A stretch of 64,000 nucleotides of DNA from CAVYUC01 sp963771595 (GCA_963771595.1 CAVYUC010000020.1:107658-171657); one strand, 5' to 3'; counted from the first letter of the stretch, positions 1 to 9,814 are shown. The notes: a model not told the origin generated them from the sequence alone. A program made the numbers and translations.

Positions 1-238
1 AGTAAGGTAAAATCCCGACACATCAATATCTTCATCCGATAAGTTGTACAATTCTATCCAGTCGTCAAACTCATCCGTCCTGATCAGAACCGTTCTGCGA
101 ATTTTTCGGTAAAAGTTCGTTAATCACGATATTCAGATTTTGATCCTCATCCACCGGTTCCAATTCATCGTTTTCTTTGTTGCAACTTATTGTTCCGGCA
201 ACCATCAAAATCATCAGTGCAAATCCAATCCTATTCAT
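1..238 (-). pseudogene. Lamin-tail-domain lipoprotein, N-terminal part, frameshifted
   Basis: The start codon is at 236-238, and the rest of the gene runs off the left edge of the window. The N-terminus MNRIGFALMILMVAGTISC is a lipoprotein signal with a lipobox Cys. It is followed by NIVINELLPKNS and, in another frame, EFDDWIELYNLSDEDIDV, which together are the opening of a lamin tail domain (LTD) as found in secreted Bacteroidota proteins. The two parts are joined by removing one extra T near position 72; as written, a TGA stops the frame at 71-73. LTD proteins are usually surface-exposed; the substrate or partner cannot be told from this fragment. Confidence 0.6.
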
Positions 239-373
239 TTACAGTAAATTATTAAAGGTAATTTTAAAATTACGTTTGTTATTACAATCAAAAAGTTGTT
301 GATTTTAAGCGCTGAAATTACAAATAATAAGTTGAAAACCCATATCGTCACCTTTCATGTTCCAGGCAAAACC

Positions 374-412
374 AAAAGAACTGCTTCCGGGTAAACCGAA
401 AACAGTTCTTTT
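374..412 (-). terminator. Rho-independent-type hairpin ending the carbohydrate operon
   Basis: The arms AAAAGAACTG (374-383) and CAGTTCTTTT (403-412) are perfect inverted repeats around a 19-base loop. They lie about 20 bases past the restored stop codon (434) of the DUF5060 glycosidase on the minus strand. The position supports 434, not 483, as the true gene end. Confidence 0.65.
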
Positions 413-433
413 ATTCAATCAATGAAAATGCGG

Positions 434-2264
434 TTATTCTTTTAGTACCACGACCCAGTCTTTTTCGGCATCCGCCGGAGGATTACCTAAAGCTCTGGAT
501 TCCGCTTTGTTTAATAGATTTGATGCTTCCGTTTTGCAAATTACCCCCTTCACGCGGATTAAACCATTGCACTGAAAATGTTTTATTTCCGGCAAGTTCC
601 AGTTGGGCATTTTTTGTTCCGGCCGGAAGATAAACCACATACAAATTCCCGGGATTTGCCAGGCACCAGGCACCTTCGGCTTTCACCAGCTCGTCGTGGT
701 TTTGCATTTTGCGTAACGGAAGGTTGCCGATAAATTGTGTGGCAAGTTTCGACTGGTTCCACCAGTTTTCGCGGCTGCGGAAATCTTCGAGGTTTAAATC
801 GTTGTGCGGATAACGGTAGCCGAAATACCATTCCACACCTGAACCGCCGCCCATCAATGCACCCCAAAGTACATAATGGCGAACAGTGTCATGACGGGCA
901 TCGTGTGAATCAGGCATTATTCCTTTCCAGGCAGGCCCAATTTCGTCAAGGTTAACCAGCCAGCTTTTATCCGCTTTTTCCGATTCACTCACCCACTTTT
1001 TGATCCGTTCGTGTACTTTTTGGGGGTTACCGATTTGCATTGAAGCTCCGTCAAGGTTCTCATATCCCAAAAACGGAGTAAGGTATTCATCCTGTTTCTC
1101 ATCGTTTGAGTGAGTATGGACTACAACGATATTTGAATAAGGATTTGTGGCTTTCAGAAAATCAACCATCGCCACTTTTTGTTCGTGGGTCTGTCCCACC
1201 GGCGTCCATTCTGCAGGGCCGTTTTCTTCCCCGATATTCCATGTTACTGCCGGATGATGTCCAAAACGGGCAATCAACTCCCTCAAGTATAGTTTTCGCT
1301 GAACATCCGTATTACCTGCATCCAGTAGGTTTTCATTCTCCGTTTCCTGCAAAACAAAATGCTGCATCATTCCCAGCTGGTCCATGTAGTCAAAAACGAT
1401 TTCCCATTGGTCAAGTTTACTGCAATCAAACCGATAACGTTCATTATGTTCAGTATATGGCCACACATCTTTTCCGTCACCCAAAATATTCATGGTCAAC
1501 ATGTAAACTGAATTTACTCCTTTTGAATCGAGGTAATTCAATGCTCCGATAATGCCTTTTCCTTTTCCTTCCTGCCATGTTGGATTACTTTTTTTCCAGT
1601 CCAGAATGTGCGTTTCATATTTATGAAGACTTTTCTTGGGATCAGCCTCCCCCTCGCGAACTGTAGATTTTAGGCTGAACCGTGACGTTTGGTCAAAATC
1701 AGTATATGCAAGAAAATTTTCCGGACTGTCAGCACCATTTTTTATCCAGATTTCTTCAGAATCCTGAAATACAAAATAACCGTTTCCGCCATTTATTATT
1801 CTCCCTTTTGCGCGGAAATCCTCCCCTTTTTTATCAGATTTGGCAACTTCGAAACTGCCATCCAGTCCATCCCATTGCGTTGGTTCTCCAAGGTCTTTCC
1901 CTTCCTTTACCACGATATCTTCACCTTTCCGGAATGATATTTTGTAGTTCCACGTTCCTGTTTTGTCAGGCCTGAAGCGCACGTTCCATGTATTTCCTTC
2001 GTCCGCTGATGTTTCAGCTGCATTTCCATCGGCAGCATAAAACCCAGGGACTACGTAAGTTTTATTTCCATTGGTAAAAGTAACATCCAGTTTGTAATCG
2101 AGAAATGGGTTTTCTTTTGCCCATTCGGAAGTTTCAGGGCCGTTAAGCACCAGTGTTACTTTATGCCACTGTTTCAGTTCTCCCTCCACCTGAACTGTAT
2201 TTTCCTGTTGTTTCATCGAGGAAAACAGGATAAAAATTGATAGGATATACATCAGTTTTTGCAT
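434..2264 (-). CDS. DUF5060-type secreted glycoside hydrolase with C-terminal Collagen_bind_2-like domain (one frameshift)
   Basis: A short hydrophobic N-terminus (MQKLMYILSIFILFSS) suggests export. Residues about 25-140 are a DUF5060 beta-sandwich (WNVRFRPDKTGTWNYKI). A TIM-barrel part follows with VTWNIGEENGPAEW and LVNLDEIGPAWKG, which carry plausible acid and nucleophile glutamates. The C-terminus resembles the putative collagen-binding domain common in this family. The main frame stops at 483, but the natural ending ALGNPPADAEKDWVVVLKE continues in another frame to 434. One extra T (plus strand, 506-508) explains the break. It is the last gene of the operon, 34 bases after the TIM-barrel gene. 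Substrate unknown; a plant-type polysaccharide side chain is a guess. Confidence 0.75.
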
Positions 2265-2298
2265 GATAAGCTATTTTCAAGTTAATTTTATAAATTTC

Positions 2299-3267
2299 TC
2301 AAATTCTGTAAATTTCTTTGTTTACCATTTTCATTAAGCCATTGTAATCTTCGGTTTTCATCATCTCCAGTATTTGTTCGTGGTTAAGCTGCGATGCCAA
2401 TTTATATGCACCTCTTGTAACTTCTGAATGGCGATTGAAAAATTCAAGCACATCGAAAATGCGCGGTGAAGCATCGGTTGTAAAATATTTGTCGTAATTG
2501 TATTGCTGGGCCCAAAACATCATTTCGATGTAATGCAAAAAATGACGACTGGCGCCAACCAAATCCCAGTCTGCTTTTGTATCGTTATCATTAGTATGAA
2601 TGTATGCATCATAGCCACTTTCGTAAATGAGTGACAACGCCTGAGCCGGATTTTCCTGGCTTTGCAGCGAATGTCCCATATCGATGGTTATACCGGTATT
2701 TTTACATTGCACATCTTTAAGCAGCAATAATCCTTTTGCTGTTGTATCAAGCTGGCAATGCACGCGTGTTTCAGAATATTTTGGTTCGATAAACAGGGGT
2801 ATTTCAGGCAAATAATCGGCCGCTTCCCCAATGGTTTCCACCATGTAATTCCATGCCTTTTTGTAATTGATCTGGAATAATACATCGTAACCATCACTTA
2901 ACGGACAGCAGGTTACATGCGGCGCTCCAACAGCTTTTGCGAAATCCTTTGCTTTTTTAATCATGGCAACAGCTCGGTCGCGAATTCCTTTGTCCGGCCG
3001 CGAAAGAGCACCCGGCACCCACTCCGTTTCTTTTTTAATATTAACATTGATGGCGGCAAATTCCAACCCGTATTTTTTCATCCACGACTTTGTTTCTTCC
3101 GGTTCGCCATTTTCATAAGGGAAAACCATTTCAACCCCTGAAAATCCTTCGATTTTTGAAACAAATGCTAATTTCTCTTCTGTTGTAACCGGCTTTTGAT
3201 ATTCGGAAAACCTATCCTGGGTTTTTCCTAAAAATCCGATAATAACTGCTTGTTTAATTTCTTGCAT
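2299..3267 (-). CDS. Xylose-isomerase-like TIM-barrel sugar (phosphate) isomerase/epimerase
   Basis: This 322-residue protein starts at MQEIKQAVIIGFLG. An in-frame extension to 3414 would overlap dhaL and is not protein-like. Strand-like segments with metal-type acidic and His residues (FIEPKYSE, TGITIDMGHSLQS, YIHTNDND) mark the AP-endonuclease-2/xylose-isomerase-like superfamily. The E, D/H, H and E ligands of a divalent-metal site can be placed there. It lies between dhaL and the DUF5060 glycosidase with gaps of about 31-34 bases, so it is probably co-transcribed. Given the ketose kinase next door, interconversion of a ketose or its phosphate is likely (inference). Members of this superfamily act as LerI/EryH in tetritol breakdown. 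Confidence 0.75.
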   Translation of the reverse strand: MQEIKQAVIIGFLGKTQDRFSEYQKPVTTEEKLAFVSKIEGFSGVEMVFPYENGEPEETKSWMKKYGLEFAAINVNIKKETEWVPGALSRPDKGIRDRAVAMIKKAKDFAKAVGAPHVTCCPLSDGYDVLFQINYKKAWNYMVETIGEAADYLPEIPLFIEPKYSETRVHCQLDTTAKGLLLLKDVQCKNTGITIDMGHSLQSQENPAQALSLIYESGYDAYIHTNDNDTKADWDLVGASRHFLHYIEMMFWAQQYNYDKYFTTDASPRIFDVLEFFNRHSEVTRGAYKLASQLNHEQILEMMKTEDYNGLMKMVNKEIYRI

Positions 3268-3298
3268 CTTATATAATTTAAGAGTATTTAAAATGAAC

Positions 3299-3940
3299 TT
3301 ATTTGAGTAAAAGTTTAATCTCGTCAGCCATTGTTTCCAAAAGAAGGCAACACGAGGTTGCACCTGCATCCAGTACTCCTCGTGAACGTTCGCCCAACCT
3401 GCTGGCTCTTCCAATTTTTGCTACCATATCTTTTGTTGAGTCCCTTCCTTCAATGGCTGCGTTTTTCATCGAATCCAATGCGGCATCAAATTCCTTACCG
3501 TCTTCTGTAGCTTTGCTAAAAGCTTCCACTGCCGGAGATAAGGTATCAACCAATGTTTTGTCGCCCGGTTTTGCAGGTGAAATTGCCTGAACAGAAATTA
3601 GCATCGCCTCCAGTGCTTTTGCAAAATCGGGAGCTGAAATTTCTTCCACACCATCCAACTCTTTTGAAAAGCCGCGAAACATTTTGCCGTATAACGGCCC
3701 CATGGAACCGCCTATTTTCATCATTAGAACTTTTGAGAGTACTTTTGCTGAATGCGCCAAATCGCCCGGATTTTCATCCAGTTCTTCGCGCGTCATCTGA
3801 AAACCTTTGTTCATGTTTATTCCATGATCACCGTCACCAATCTGGCCGTCAATATCACTCAGGTATTGTTTGTTTTCCTTGATAGCAATTATCATTTTAT
3901 CGATAATCACCGCTCCTTCGCTATTTGTAAATGTTTTCAT
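3299..3940 (-). CDS. dhaL: Dihydroxyacetone kinase subunit DhaL-type (nucleotide-binding)
   Basis: This 213-residue protein has the DhaL signature DGDHGINMNKGF near residue 38, whose aspartates hold Mg-ADP/ATP, then GGSMGPLYGKMFRGF and the C-terminal GRASRLGERSRGVLDAGA. Together with DhaK it forms a ketose kinase. Whether ATP or a phosphotransfer protein is the phosphate donor cannot be read from the sequence; no DhaM gene is nearby, which favours ATP use. The gene follows dhaK by 82 bases. In split or fused form such kinases act on dihydroxyacetone or on D-/L-erythrulose; the neighbouring RpiB-like gene favours the latter (inference). Confidence 0.85.
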   Translation of the reverse strand: MKTFTNSEGAVIIDKMIIAIKENKQYLSDIDGQIGDGDHGINMNKGFQMTREELDENPGDLAHSAKVLSKVLMMKIGGSMGPLYGKMFRGFSKELDGVEEISAPDFAKALEAMLISVQAISPAKPGDKTLVDTLSPAVEAFSKATEDGKEFDAALDSMKNAAIEGRDSTKDMVAKIGRASRLGERSRGVLDAGATSCCLLLETMADEIKLLLK

Positions 3941-4022
3941 AGGTTTTACCTTTTCATCTTTTCATTAAAACCAATCCAAAATTTCGACGTTATTTCAAGC
4001 AGGTTTCGAAACAATGTACTTT

Positions 4023-5027
4023 TTACCGTTGAAACTGTCGTAACCCAATCGAATCACATTCATAATCGATGCACTTTTTTAGCTCGTCATCCAGTTTCAT
4101 CAGCGTGCAGGTAATACCCGCCATTTCAAGGGAAGTAAAATAGTTGCCCACATACGAATGATAAATTTTGATTCCTTTTTCAGCAAGAATTTTTGCCACA
4201 TCGTTGTAAACAATATACTGTTCCATAACCGGTGTTGAGCCTAGTCCTGAAATCAGCACCACCACTTCATCCTCTTTTTCGAATGGCAAATCAGGCAAAA
4301 TGACATCGCAAAAACGTTGTGCAATTTTTGATGCGGGCTCCAGATCTGCAATTTCAATTCCGGGTTCGCCATGGTGGCCAATTCCAACTTCCATTTTTCC
4401 TTCTTCAATGTTAAAATTAGGATGACCCACTTCCGGAATTGTACAAGGAGAAAGGCCAATTCCCATGCTCCGGGTATTATCGATGGCTTTTTGCGCAACA
4501 GCGATTACCTCATCCAGATTGCCGCCCATTGCAGCTTTTGCACCTCCTACTTTCCACATCAAAATTTCGCCGGCAACACCACGGCGTTTATCTTCATCTC
4601 CTTTTGGCGCTGAAGGGACATCGTCGTTTGCCACTACTTTTTTCACTTCTATTCCATCATCTTCGGCTTCTTCCATCGCCATTTCCACGTTCATGTTGTC
4701 GCCTGCATAGTTACCATATAAAATTGCAACACCTTTCCCTCCGTCGGCAGCTTTTACGGCATCGTAAAACATTTGTGCTGGCGGCGATGAAAATATTTCG
4801 CCCACAGCAACAGCATCTACCATATTGCGGCCGACATAACCAATAAACGCAGGTTTATGCCCTGAACCACCTCCGGTTACTATTCCTACTTTTCCTTTTA
4901 CAGGAGCATCTTTATATTTTACAACTCTTTCATTTTCTGTTGGACTCACCAAATCGGAATGCACTTTCACATAGGCTTCCAGCATTTCGTCCACCACCTT
5001 TGAAGGATCGTTTATAAACTTTTGCAT
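4023..5027 (-). CDS. dhaK: Dihydroxyacetone kinase subunit DhaK-type (substrate-binding)
   Basis: This 334-residue protein is full length for the family. It shows GGGSGHKP (His57), YAGDNMNV (Asp110) and GIGHHGEPG, whose His219 is expected to bind the ketose covalently as a hemiaminal. These are the catalytic residues known for DhaK. It begins 11 bases after the RpiB-like gene and precedes dhaL, so the three are almost certainly one transcript. DhaK-like proteins also serve as erythrulose kinases; the choice between three- and four-carbon substrate is not decidable from motifs alone. Confidence 0.9.
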   Translation of the reverse strand: MQKFINDPSKVVDEMLEAYVKVHSDLVSPTENERVVKYKDAPVKGKVGIVTGGGSGHKPAFIGYVGRNMVDAVAVGEIFSSPPAQMFYDAVKAADGGKGVAILYGNYAGDNMNVEMAMEEAEDDGIEVKKVVANDDVPSAPKGDEDKRRGVAGEILMWKVGGAKAAMGGNLDEVIAVAQKAIDNTRSMGIGLSPCTIPEVGHPNFNIEEGKMEVGIGHHGEPGIEIADLEPASKIAQRFCDVILPDLPFEKEDEVVVLISGLGSTPVMEQYIVYNDVAKILAEKGIKIYHSYVGNYFTSLEMAGITCTLMKLDDELKKCIDYECDSIGLRQFQR

Positions 5028-5038
5028 TGTAAGTATTT

Positions 5039-5518
5039 TTATTTGTTGATGTTTTCATCTTTGGAAGGGTGAAACGATTTTTTTTCCAATTCGCGCATTT
5101 GCTGAACTTTAGGCGCTGATCCGCCACCCTGAAATTCGGATTCAAGCCAGGCATCTATAACTGTTTTGGCCAACTCTGGACCGATAACCCGCTCACCCAT
5201 TGTAATAATCTGTGCATCGTTACTTTTTCGCAACCGTTCGGCAGAAAATACATCATGGCAGGTGCCGGCAAAAACACCTTCTACTTTATTGGCAATCATT
5301 GCCATACCCAGGCCTGTACCGCAGATACTGATTCCCCTGTCGTATTTTCCGGCAGCCACCTGTTTGGCCAGATTGAATCCTATTTCAGGATATAATGCAT
5401 TTACTTTCGAGGCAGAATAATTGAGATCAGTAATATCGATTTTTTTACTTTTCAGGTGATCATACAGCACTTTTTTAAGGTTAACTGCCGCATCATCACA
5501 ATCTATGCAAATTTTCAT
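5039..5518 (-). CDS. RpiB/LacAB-family sugar-phosphate isomerase, possible tetrulose-4-phosphate isomerase
   Basis: This 159-residue protein has the RpiB core: ISICGTGLGM with the catalytic Cys66, GTCHDVFSAERLRKSNDA with His88, and ITMGERVIGPELA. The C-terminal part (FQGGGSAPKVQQMRELE) is like that of EryI/DerI proteins, which convert D-erythrulose-4-phosphate to D-erythrose-4-phosphate. This last point is from memory of the family, not a search. It sits directly upstream of dhaK (11-base gap). Ribose-5-phosphate isomerase is the alternative role. Confidence 0.8.
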   Translation of the reverse strand: MKICIDCDDAAVNLKKVLYDHLKSKKIDITDLNYSASKVNALYPEIGFNLAKQVAAGKYDRGISICGTGLGMAMIANKVEGVFAGTCHDVFSAERLRKSNDAQIITMGERVIGPELAKTVIDAWLESEFQGGGSAPKVQQMRELEKKSFHPSKDENINK

Positions 5519-5562
5519 GCTTGTTTTACTTTAGAAATTAAAAATCATTATAAGTTAAAGAA

Positions 5563-6432
5563 TTACCGTATAACATGGGGTAATTCTTTCTCCAAATATT
5601 TAAGGCTTTCTTCTACCCAATGATCCGGATTTTCTACAAAACCACCGCTGGCTTCGCTTCCCATTTCAATTCCGGCCACGCAAGGTTCACCTAATTTTTT
5701 ACAATTTTCTTCAATTCCCAATTCAATGCATTTATCAACATACTGCCTGAAAGGAACTGCTCCGGTACCTAAAATACTGTTGGTATGTGCAAAACTTTCT
5801 GTTTCGCTCAAATGAACATGCAACATCCGGCTTTTCAGCTTTTCAAGTTGGGCAGGTTCTTCCCGGGTAATAACAAGATGACCTACATCAATATTCGGAT
5901 AAACATTAGGTAAACCAATATCTTCAACTGCTTTAGCCAGCTTGTAGGTATTGTTGCAAATAAAATATACATGCGGGTCGAGTTCAATTCCGACCAGTAA
6001 ATCCTTATCAAGACACCATTCGGCAAAACGGCCCACATTTTCTATCATATACAGCCACGACTGCTCGGGCGTAGTTCCGAGTTCATATAAACCACCGCCC
6101 CAGCAAACCAGTAACTGACGGCCACCAAGTTCCATCTGGTAATCGGCACAGGCTTTCATGTAATCGAAAACAGCATCCCTCTTTTTTGGATCGGGATGCG
6201 CAGAATCTTTGGTGGCAACCATTAACATTTGAGTGCTGTGAATTCCATTGTCTTTTACAATTTTCACAGCTTCTTTGCGCTGCATTTTACTCATGGTCAA
6301 CGGATTTCCTTTTCGGATTCCGGCATATTCAATGTATTTAAATCCGTATTTCACTGCCGCCCGCAAAGATTCGTCAGGACCTTTGTTACCAACTTCGTAA
6401 ACCAGTGTATTTAATGCTAATTTCATTTGCAA
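5563..6432 (-). CDS. TIM-barrel sugar phosphate isomerase/epimerase
   Basis: This 289-residue protein (start MQMKLALN or two codons later) belongs to the xylose-isomerase-like TIM-barrel superfamily. Metal-site candidates are LVGIELDPH, NVYPNIDVGH, MLHVHLSE and CVAGIEMGSE, giving the usual E-D-H-E set. It has no signal peptide, so it is cytoplasmic. It is the first isomerase after the transporter and lies 44 bases before the RpiB-like gene. It is the second such barrel in the operon, which suggests two different isomerisation or epimerisation steps. Confidence 0.75.
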   Translation of the reverse strand: MQMKLALNTLVYEVGNKGPDESLRAAVKYGFKYIEYAGIRKGNPLTMSKMQRKEAVKIVKDNGIHSTQMLMVATKDSAHPDPKKRDAVFDYMKACADYQMELGGRQLLVCWGGGLYELGTTPEQSWLYMIENVGRFAEWCLDKDLLVGIELDPHVYFICNNTYKLAKAVEDIGLPNVYPNIDVGHLVITREEPAQLEKLKSRMLHVHLSETESFAHTNSILGTGAVPFRQYVDKCIELGIEENCKKLGEPCVAGIEMGSEASGGFVENPDHWVEESLKYLEKELPHVIR

Positions 6433-6469
6433 AATTTTAAAATCTTATCTTCCTTTTAATAATAATAAT

Positions 6470-7726
6470 TTATGATACTTCCTGTTTGGGATTCATCATT
6501 AACCACATAATAATTGCAACAACCGACAAGGAAGCGGCAATATAAAAGAATGGAACATTACTACCTGTCCATTGAATTAAATACGGATAGGCGATAATTG
6601 TAACAAATGCACCTAAATTCCCTGCCATATTCATAGTTCCTGAAACGGCTCCGGCATTCTCTTTTCCAATATCGATACAAAATACCCAGGAGGGGCTCAA
6701 TGTCATATCGGCACCAAAAACTGCAACCGATAAAAATATCACGGCCATTGTGCTGGAGTCAGAAAGTGTTACCATAATCATTCCGAATGCGGCAAGTGAA
6801 AAACCGATAATTGCCGGCAATTGCCTAGAAAGTTTTATTCCTTTTGTGCGGTAAATGAAATCGACCAAAACACCGCCAAACCAGTTTCCGATGGCGCCTG
6901 CAATTAACGGAACGGAACTGTAAAATCCGGCTTCAATGGATGAAAGCAGAAACCGCTCTTTGATAAATGGGAACATCCAGGTAAGTGTAAAGTAAAAGGT
7001 AAAATTACTGCAGATGTACTGAATCATTGTAAACCAAACATTGCCAGATTTTATTATCCTGCTGAATGGAACCGTGAGCGATTTAATCTCTTTTTGCTGT
7101 CTGTTTTCCAGGATGTAATCTTTTTCAGAGGCACCTAAAGTGTTAGATTCTTCCGGTGTATTTTTAAAGAGAAAGAACCATAAAACTCCGTATAAAATTC
7201 CAAATCCTCCAAAAATAAGAAAAGAATGCCGCCAGCCTACTTCAGAAATCATCCAGGCCACAAGCGGCAAAGCAAAAGCTGCTCCAATACGTGAACCTGA
7301 AAAGTTGATTCCCTGCACAACCCCCCGCTCTTTTATCGGAAACCAATTGTATACTACCTTTGATAAAGCGGGAAATGCACCAGCCTCGCCGGCACCAAAA
7401 AAAAATCGGATAACCAGCATCGAAATAAAGCTCCATGCAGCCCCTGTCAATGCGGTTAATACAGACCATATCATAACTATTCCGCTGATTACTCCACGTG
7501 GACCAAACTTGTCAGCCAATTTGCCGGCAGGAACCTGAAACAAGGCATAACCAAGTGTAAATATGGCCATCACCCAACCAAAATCTGTAAGACCAAAACC
7601 AAGGTCGCTGCTAATTTGATCTTTGGCTGCTGAAATACAGGCCCTGTCGATGTACAATAAAACGGTTAATAAAAATGTGCTGAATACAAGCAGAAAACGA
7701 ATTGGTACAATGGTTTTTTTCTTCAT
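6470..7726 (-). CDS. MFS transporter, anion:cation symporter (ACS)-like
   Basis: This 418-residue membrane protein has about 12 hydrophobic segments. It carries the MFS loop motif GKLADKFGPRG after the second segment, and FFFGAGEAGAFPALSKVVYNWFP, typical of the hexuronate/glucarate branch of the ACS family. It lies 37 bases before the TIM-barrel gene and 86 after DUF1080. It probably brings the operon's sugar or sugar acid across the inner membrane. No TonB receptor pair (SusCD) is next to it, so outer-membrane uptake must be served elsewhere. Confidence 0.85.
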   Translation of the reverse strand: MKKKTIVPIRFLLVFSTFLLTVLLYIDRACISAAKDQISSDLGFGLTDFGWVMAIFTLGYALFQVPAGKLADKFGPRGVISGIVMIWSVLTALTGAAWSFISMLVIRFFFGAGEAGAFPALSKVVYNWFPIKERGVVQGINFSGSRIGAAFALPLVAWMISEVGWRHSFLIFGGFGILYGVLWFFLFKNTPEESNTLGASEKDYILENRQQKEIKSLTVPFSRIIKSGNVWFTMIQYICSNFTFYFTLTWMFPFIKERFLLSSIEAGFYSSVPLIAGAIGNWFGGVLVDFIYRTKGIKLSRQLPAIIGFSLAAFGMIMVTLSDSSTMAVIFLSVAVFGADMTLSPSWVFCIDIGKENAGAVSGTMNMAGNLGAFVTIIAYPYLIQWTGSNVPFFYIAASLSVVAIIMWLMMNPKQEVS

Positions 7727-7812
7727 TTTGGTTTAGGCTCCGATTATTTTGCTGCTGTAACTTTATTATTTTCTAATTTGTCAACCAGCCTGTTACACGA
7801 TCCGGCAATAAA

Positions 7813-8514
7813 TTATTCAGATATTGTCAATTTATCAATCGGAGTAAGTTCCAGTTTTCTAAATTCCACTTCTGAACCTTCGGCCTGAACTGCAATATGT
7901 CCTTTTGTGGCAGTGCAATTGTAACCGAAATTTACAAGGTCGCCATTCACCCATACTTTGATTGAATCGGCAACACATTCTATTTTCATTGTATTCCATT
8001 CGCCTACCGGGTTTTCTGAATCGTCGGTTAGGTTAATAATTCTGCGCCCTTTTCCTTCGGTTATCCCCCACTCTTCTTTCGGTCCGCGACGTTCTTCCAT
8101 ATCCGGAACCGTAATATCCTCCACAATACACCAAAAATCTCCGGCATTTTCATGCATCATTTGTACTTCGAGCGATTTTGGAAACATCTCGTACAATGCA
8201 CGTGGTGTAGATGCATGCACAAGAATTCCGCAATTGCCAGGTTCTCCGGCAAAACGATATTCCGCTACCAGCCGGTAATCCTGATAAACCGAGTCGGTAA
8301 TTAAATGTCCGGGAGGTGTGCCTAAACTAACCAGCATACTGTCTCTTACAATAAAGGGATTGATGGTATCCGGATTTTCATCCAAAGCAGGTACATCGGC
8401 ATGCCATCCGGTTAAATCTTCTCCGTTAAAAAGTTGTATGTTTTCAGGTTTCTTTTCCGAATTACAGGAAAGTATCGTTGAAGACACGATAATAATATAA
8501 ATCAGCTTTTTCAT
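7813..8514 (-). CDS. DUF1080 lipoprotein (3-keto-glycoside hydrolase-like)
   Basis: The protein has 233 residues. MKKLIYIIIVSSTILSC is a lipoprotein signal with Cys17 as the lipid anchor. The rest is one DUF1080 concanavalin-like domain, starting IQLFNGEDLTGWHAD and including LVAEYRFAGEPGNCGILVHAS and the closing VQAEGSEVEFRKLEL. DUF1080 proteins include 3-keto-disaccharide hydrolases. It is located between the CE15 esterase (37 bases upstream) and the transporter, which suggests a periplasmic step before uptake. Confidence 0.8.
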   Translation of the reverse strand: MKKLIYIIIVSSTILSCNSEKKPENIQLFNGEDLTGWHADVPALDENPDTINPFIVRDSMLVSLGTPPGHLITDSVYQDYRLVAEYRFAGEPGNCGILVHASTPRALYEMFPKSLEVQMMHENAGDFWCIVEDITVPDMEERRGPKEEWGITEGKGRRIINLTDDSENPVGEWNTMKIECVADSIKVWVNGDLVNFGYNCTATKGHIAVQAEGSEVEFRKLELTPIDKLTISE

Positions 8515-8551
8515 TTTTGCGGTTTTTAGTTTTTTTTTCTGAATTACCTTG

Positions 8552-9814
8552 TTATTTCAATTGTTCTTTTGCCCATTTAATATATTGTTCCCAGTCGTAT
8601 TCTTTTACATCGTGGCCGCCGGTGCGGATATGATAAGCCACAGTATTCAGAATGGGCTGGTTTACCTTTGGCATTATATCGGAAGGAATTCCTTCTTTCC
8701 CATACAGTTCGTATACGGGAGTTGCATAATAAGCCGAAAGAAATTCACCCTTCGGATCGGCCCAGGTATCTTCTTCGGCACTGGCAACGTACAATGGACG
8801 CGGAGCAATAAGTGCCAGCAATTCGTGCTGATCCACGGGAAGTGCTTCTTCATTGTTGTTGTATTCATTAAAATTATCGGCAAACCAATGTGGAAAAACG
8901 TTGTTAATCCGGCCAACAGTTTCCCCTATTTTTCGTTTTGAAAGTGCAGCGCCTCCACAACCCGAATCATTTGAAATTACGGCAGCAAAACGCTGGTCGT
9001 TTGCTCCGGCCCATAATGAAGTTTTTCCCAAACGCGAATGTCCAAAAACAACAACTTTTGTTTCATCAACCTGTGCATCCTGCTCAAGGTAATCAAGGGC
9101 GCGGCTCAGTCCCCACGACCAGGCAGCAATTGAACCCCATTCATCTGCTGCCGGCTTTTTCTGACCATCATCGTAAAGCAGCGGATGTACTCCATCAGTA
9201 AAATCATCCCGATCCGGATCAACTTCGCCGTAATAAATGGTTAGCAAACCGAAACCATTATCAAGCATTTTTTCGATGGCCCAGCGGCTGGTGCGTACCC
9301 CACGCGATTGTTCTGTCAACTGGTTGTTAATGATGCCAAACGATTCATTGTTCAACGTCCAGGCATCGGAAATAATCACATGGACATCTTCAGTTATGGT
9401 ATGATTTCCATAAAAATTGTACCCTAGGAATACCGGCGCTTTTTGCACATTTCTAGGTAGATAAATTAACAACGTAAAATCAAGTGCCTTTCCGTTTTTT
9501 TCGAATGAAAGTTCCACTTGTTTCCGCACCGCTTTGCCACCATAAGCTTCGCCCTGCTCCAATATCTTAACCGATGAAACTTTTAATTTACCCGGAATTT
9601 TGCCATAAACATTAGTGGCAAAAAAATCCAGCAACTCCGGACGGCGTTTCTTTTCCCATTGCTTTGAATTTTTAATGGCCTTCCCTTTAAAGGTTATCAG
9701 TGGATCAGGAATTTGAAATTCTGGCATTTTACTTTCATCATAATTGGGTTCAAACTGGGCAATAGCAAATTGCGCGAACAATGCAAGCATAATTAAAAGG
9801 TTTATTTTTTTCAT
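8552..9814 (-). CDS. CE15-like (glucuronoyl esterase family) secreted alpha/beta hydrolase
   Basis: The protein has 420 residues with the signal peptide MKKINLLIMLALFAQFAIAQ. The nucleophile Ser260 lies in VVFGHSRLGK, the bacterial CE15 form, and SNDSGCGGAALSKR follows. His401 in RTGGHD completes the triad. The middle acidic position here is Asp283, where characterised family members that I recall carry Glu. Glucuronoyl esterases cut the ester between xylan glucuronic acid and lignin. It heads the operon and is preceded by a terminator and a likely promoter. Other ester substrates are possible. Confidence 0.75.
   Translation of the reverse strand: MKKINLLIMLALFAQFAIAQFEPNYDESKMPEFQIPDPLITFKGKAIKNSKQWEKKRRPELLDFFATNVYGKIPGKLKVSSVKILEQGEAYGGKAVRKQVELSFEKNGKALDFTLLIYLPRNVQKAPVFLGYNFYGNHTITEDVHVIISDAWTLNNESFGIINNQLTEQSRGVRTSRWAIEKMLDNGFGLLTIYYGEVDPDRDDFTDGVHPLLYDDGQKKPAADEWGSIAAWSWGLSRALDYLEQDAQVDETKVVVFGHSRLGKTSLWAGANDQRFAAVISNDSGCGGAALSKRKIGETVGRINNVFPHWFADNFNEYNNNEEALPVDQHELLALIAPRPLYVASAEEDTWADPKGEFLSAYYATPVYELYGKEGIPSDIMPKVNQPILNTVAYHIRTGGHDVKEYDWEQYIKWAKEQLK

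Noticed and set aside
3268..3414. N-terminal extension of the TIM-barrel protein at 2299
   Set aside because: It overlaps dhaL and has unlikely composition (MEEPAGWANVHEEYWMQ); the start at 3267 fits the family.
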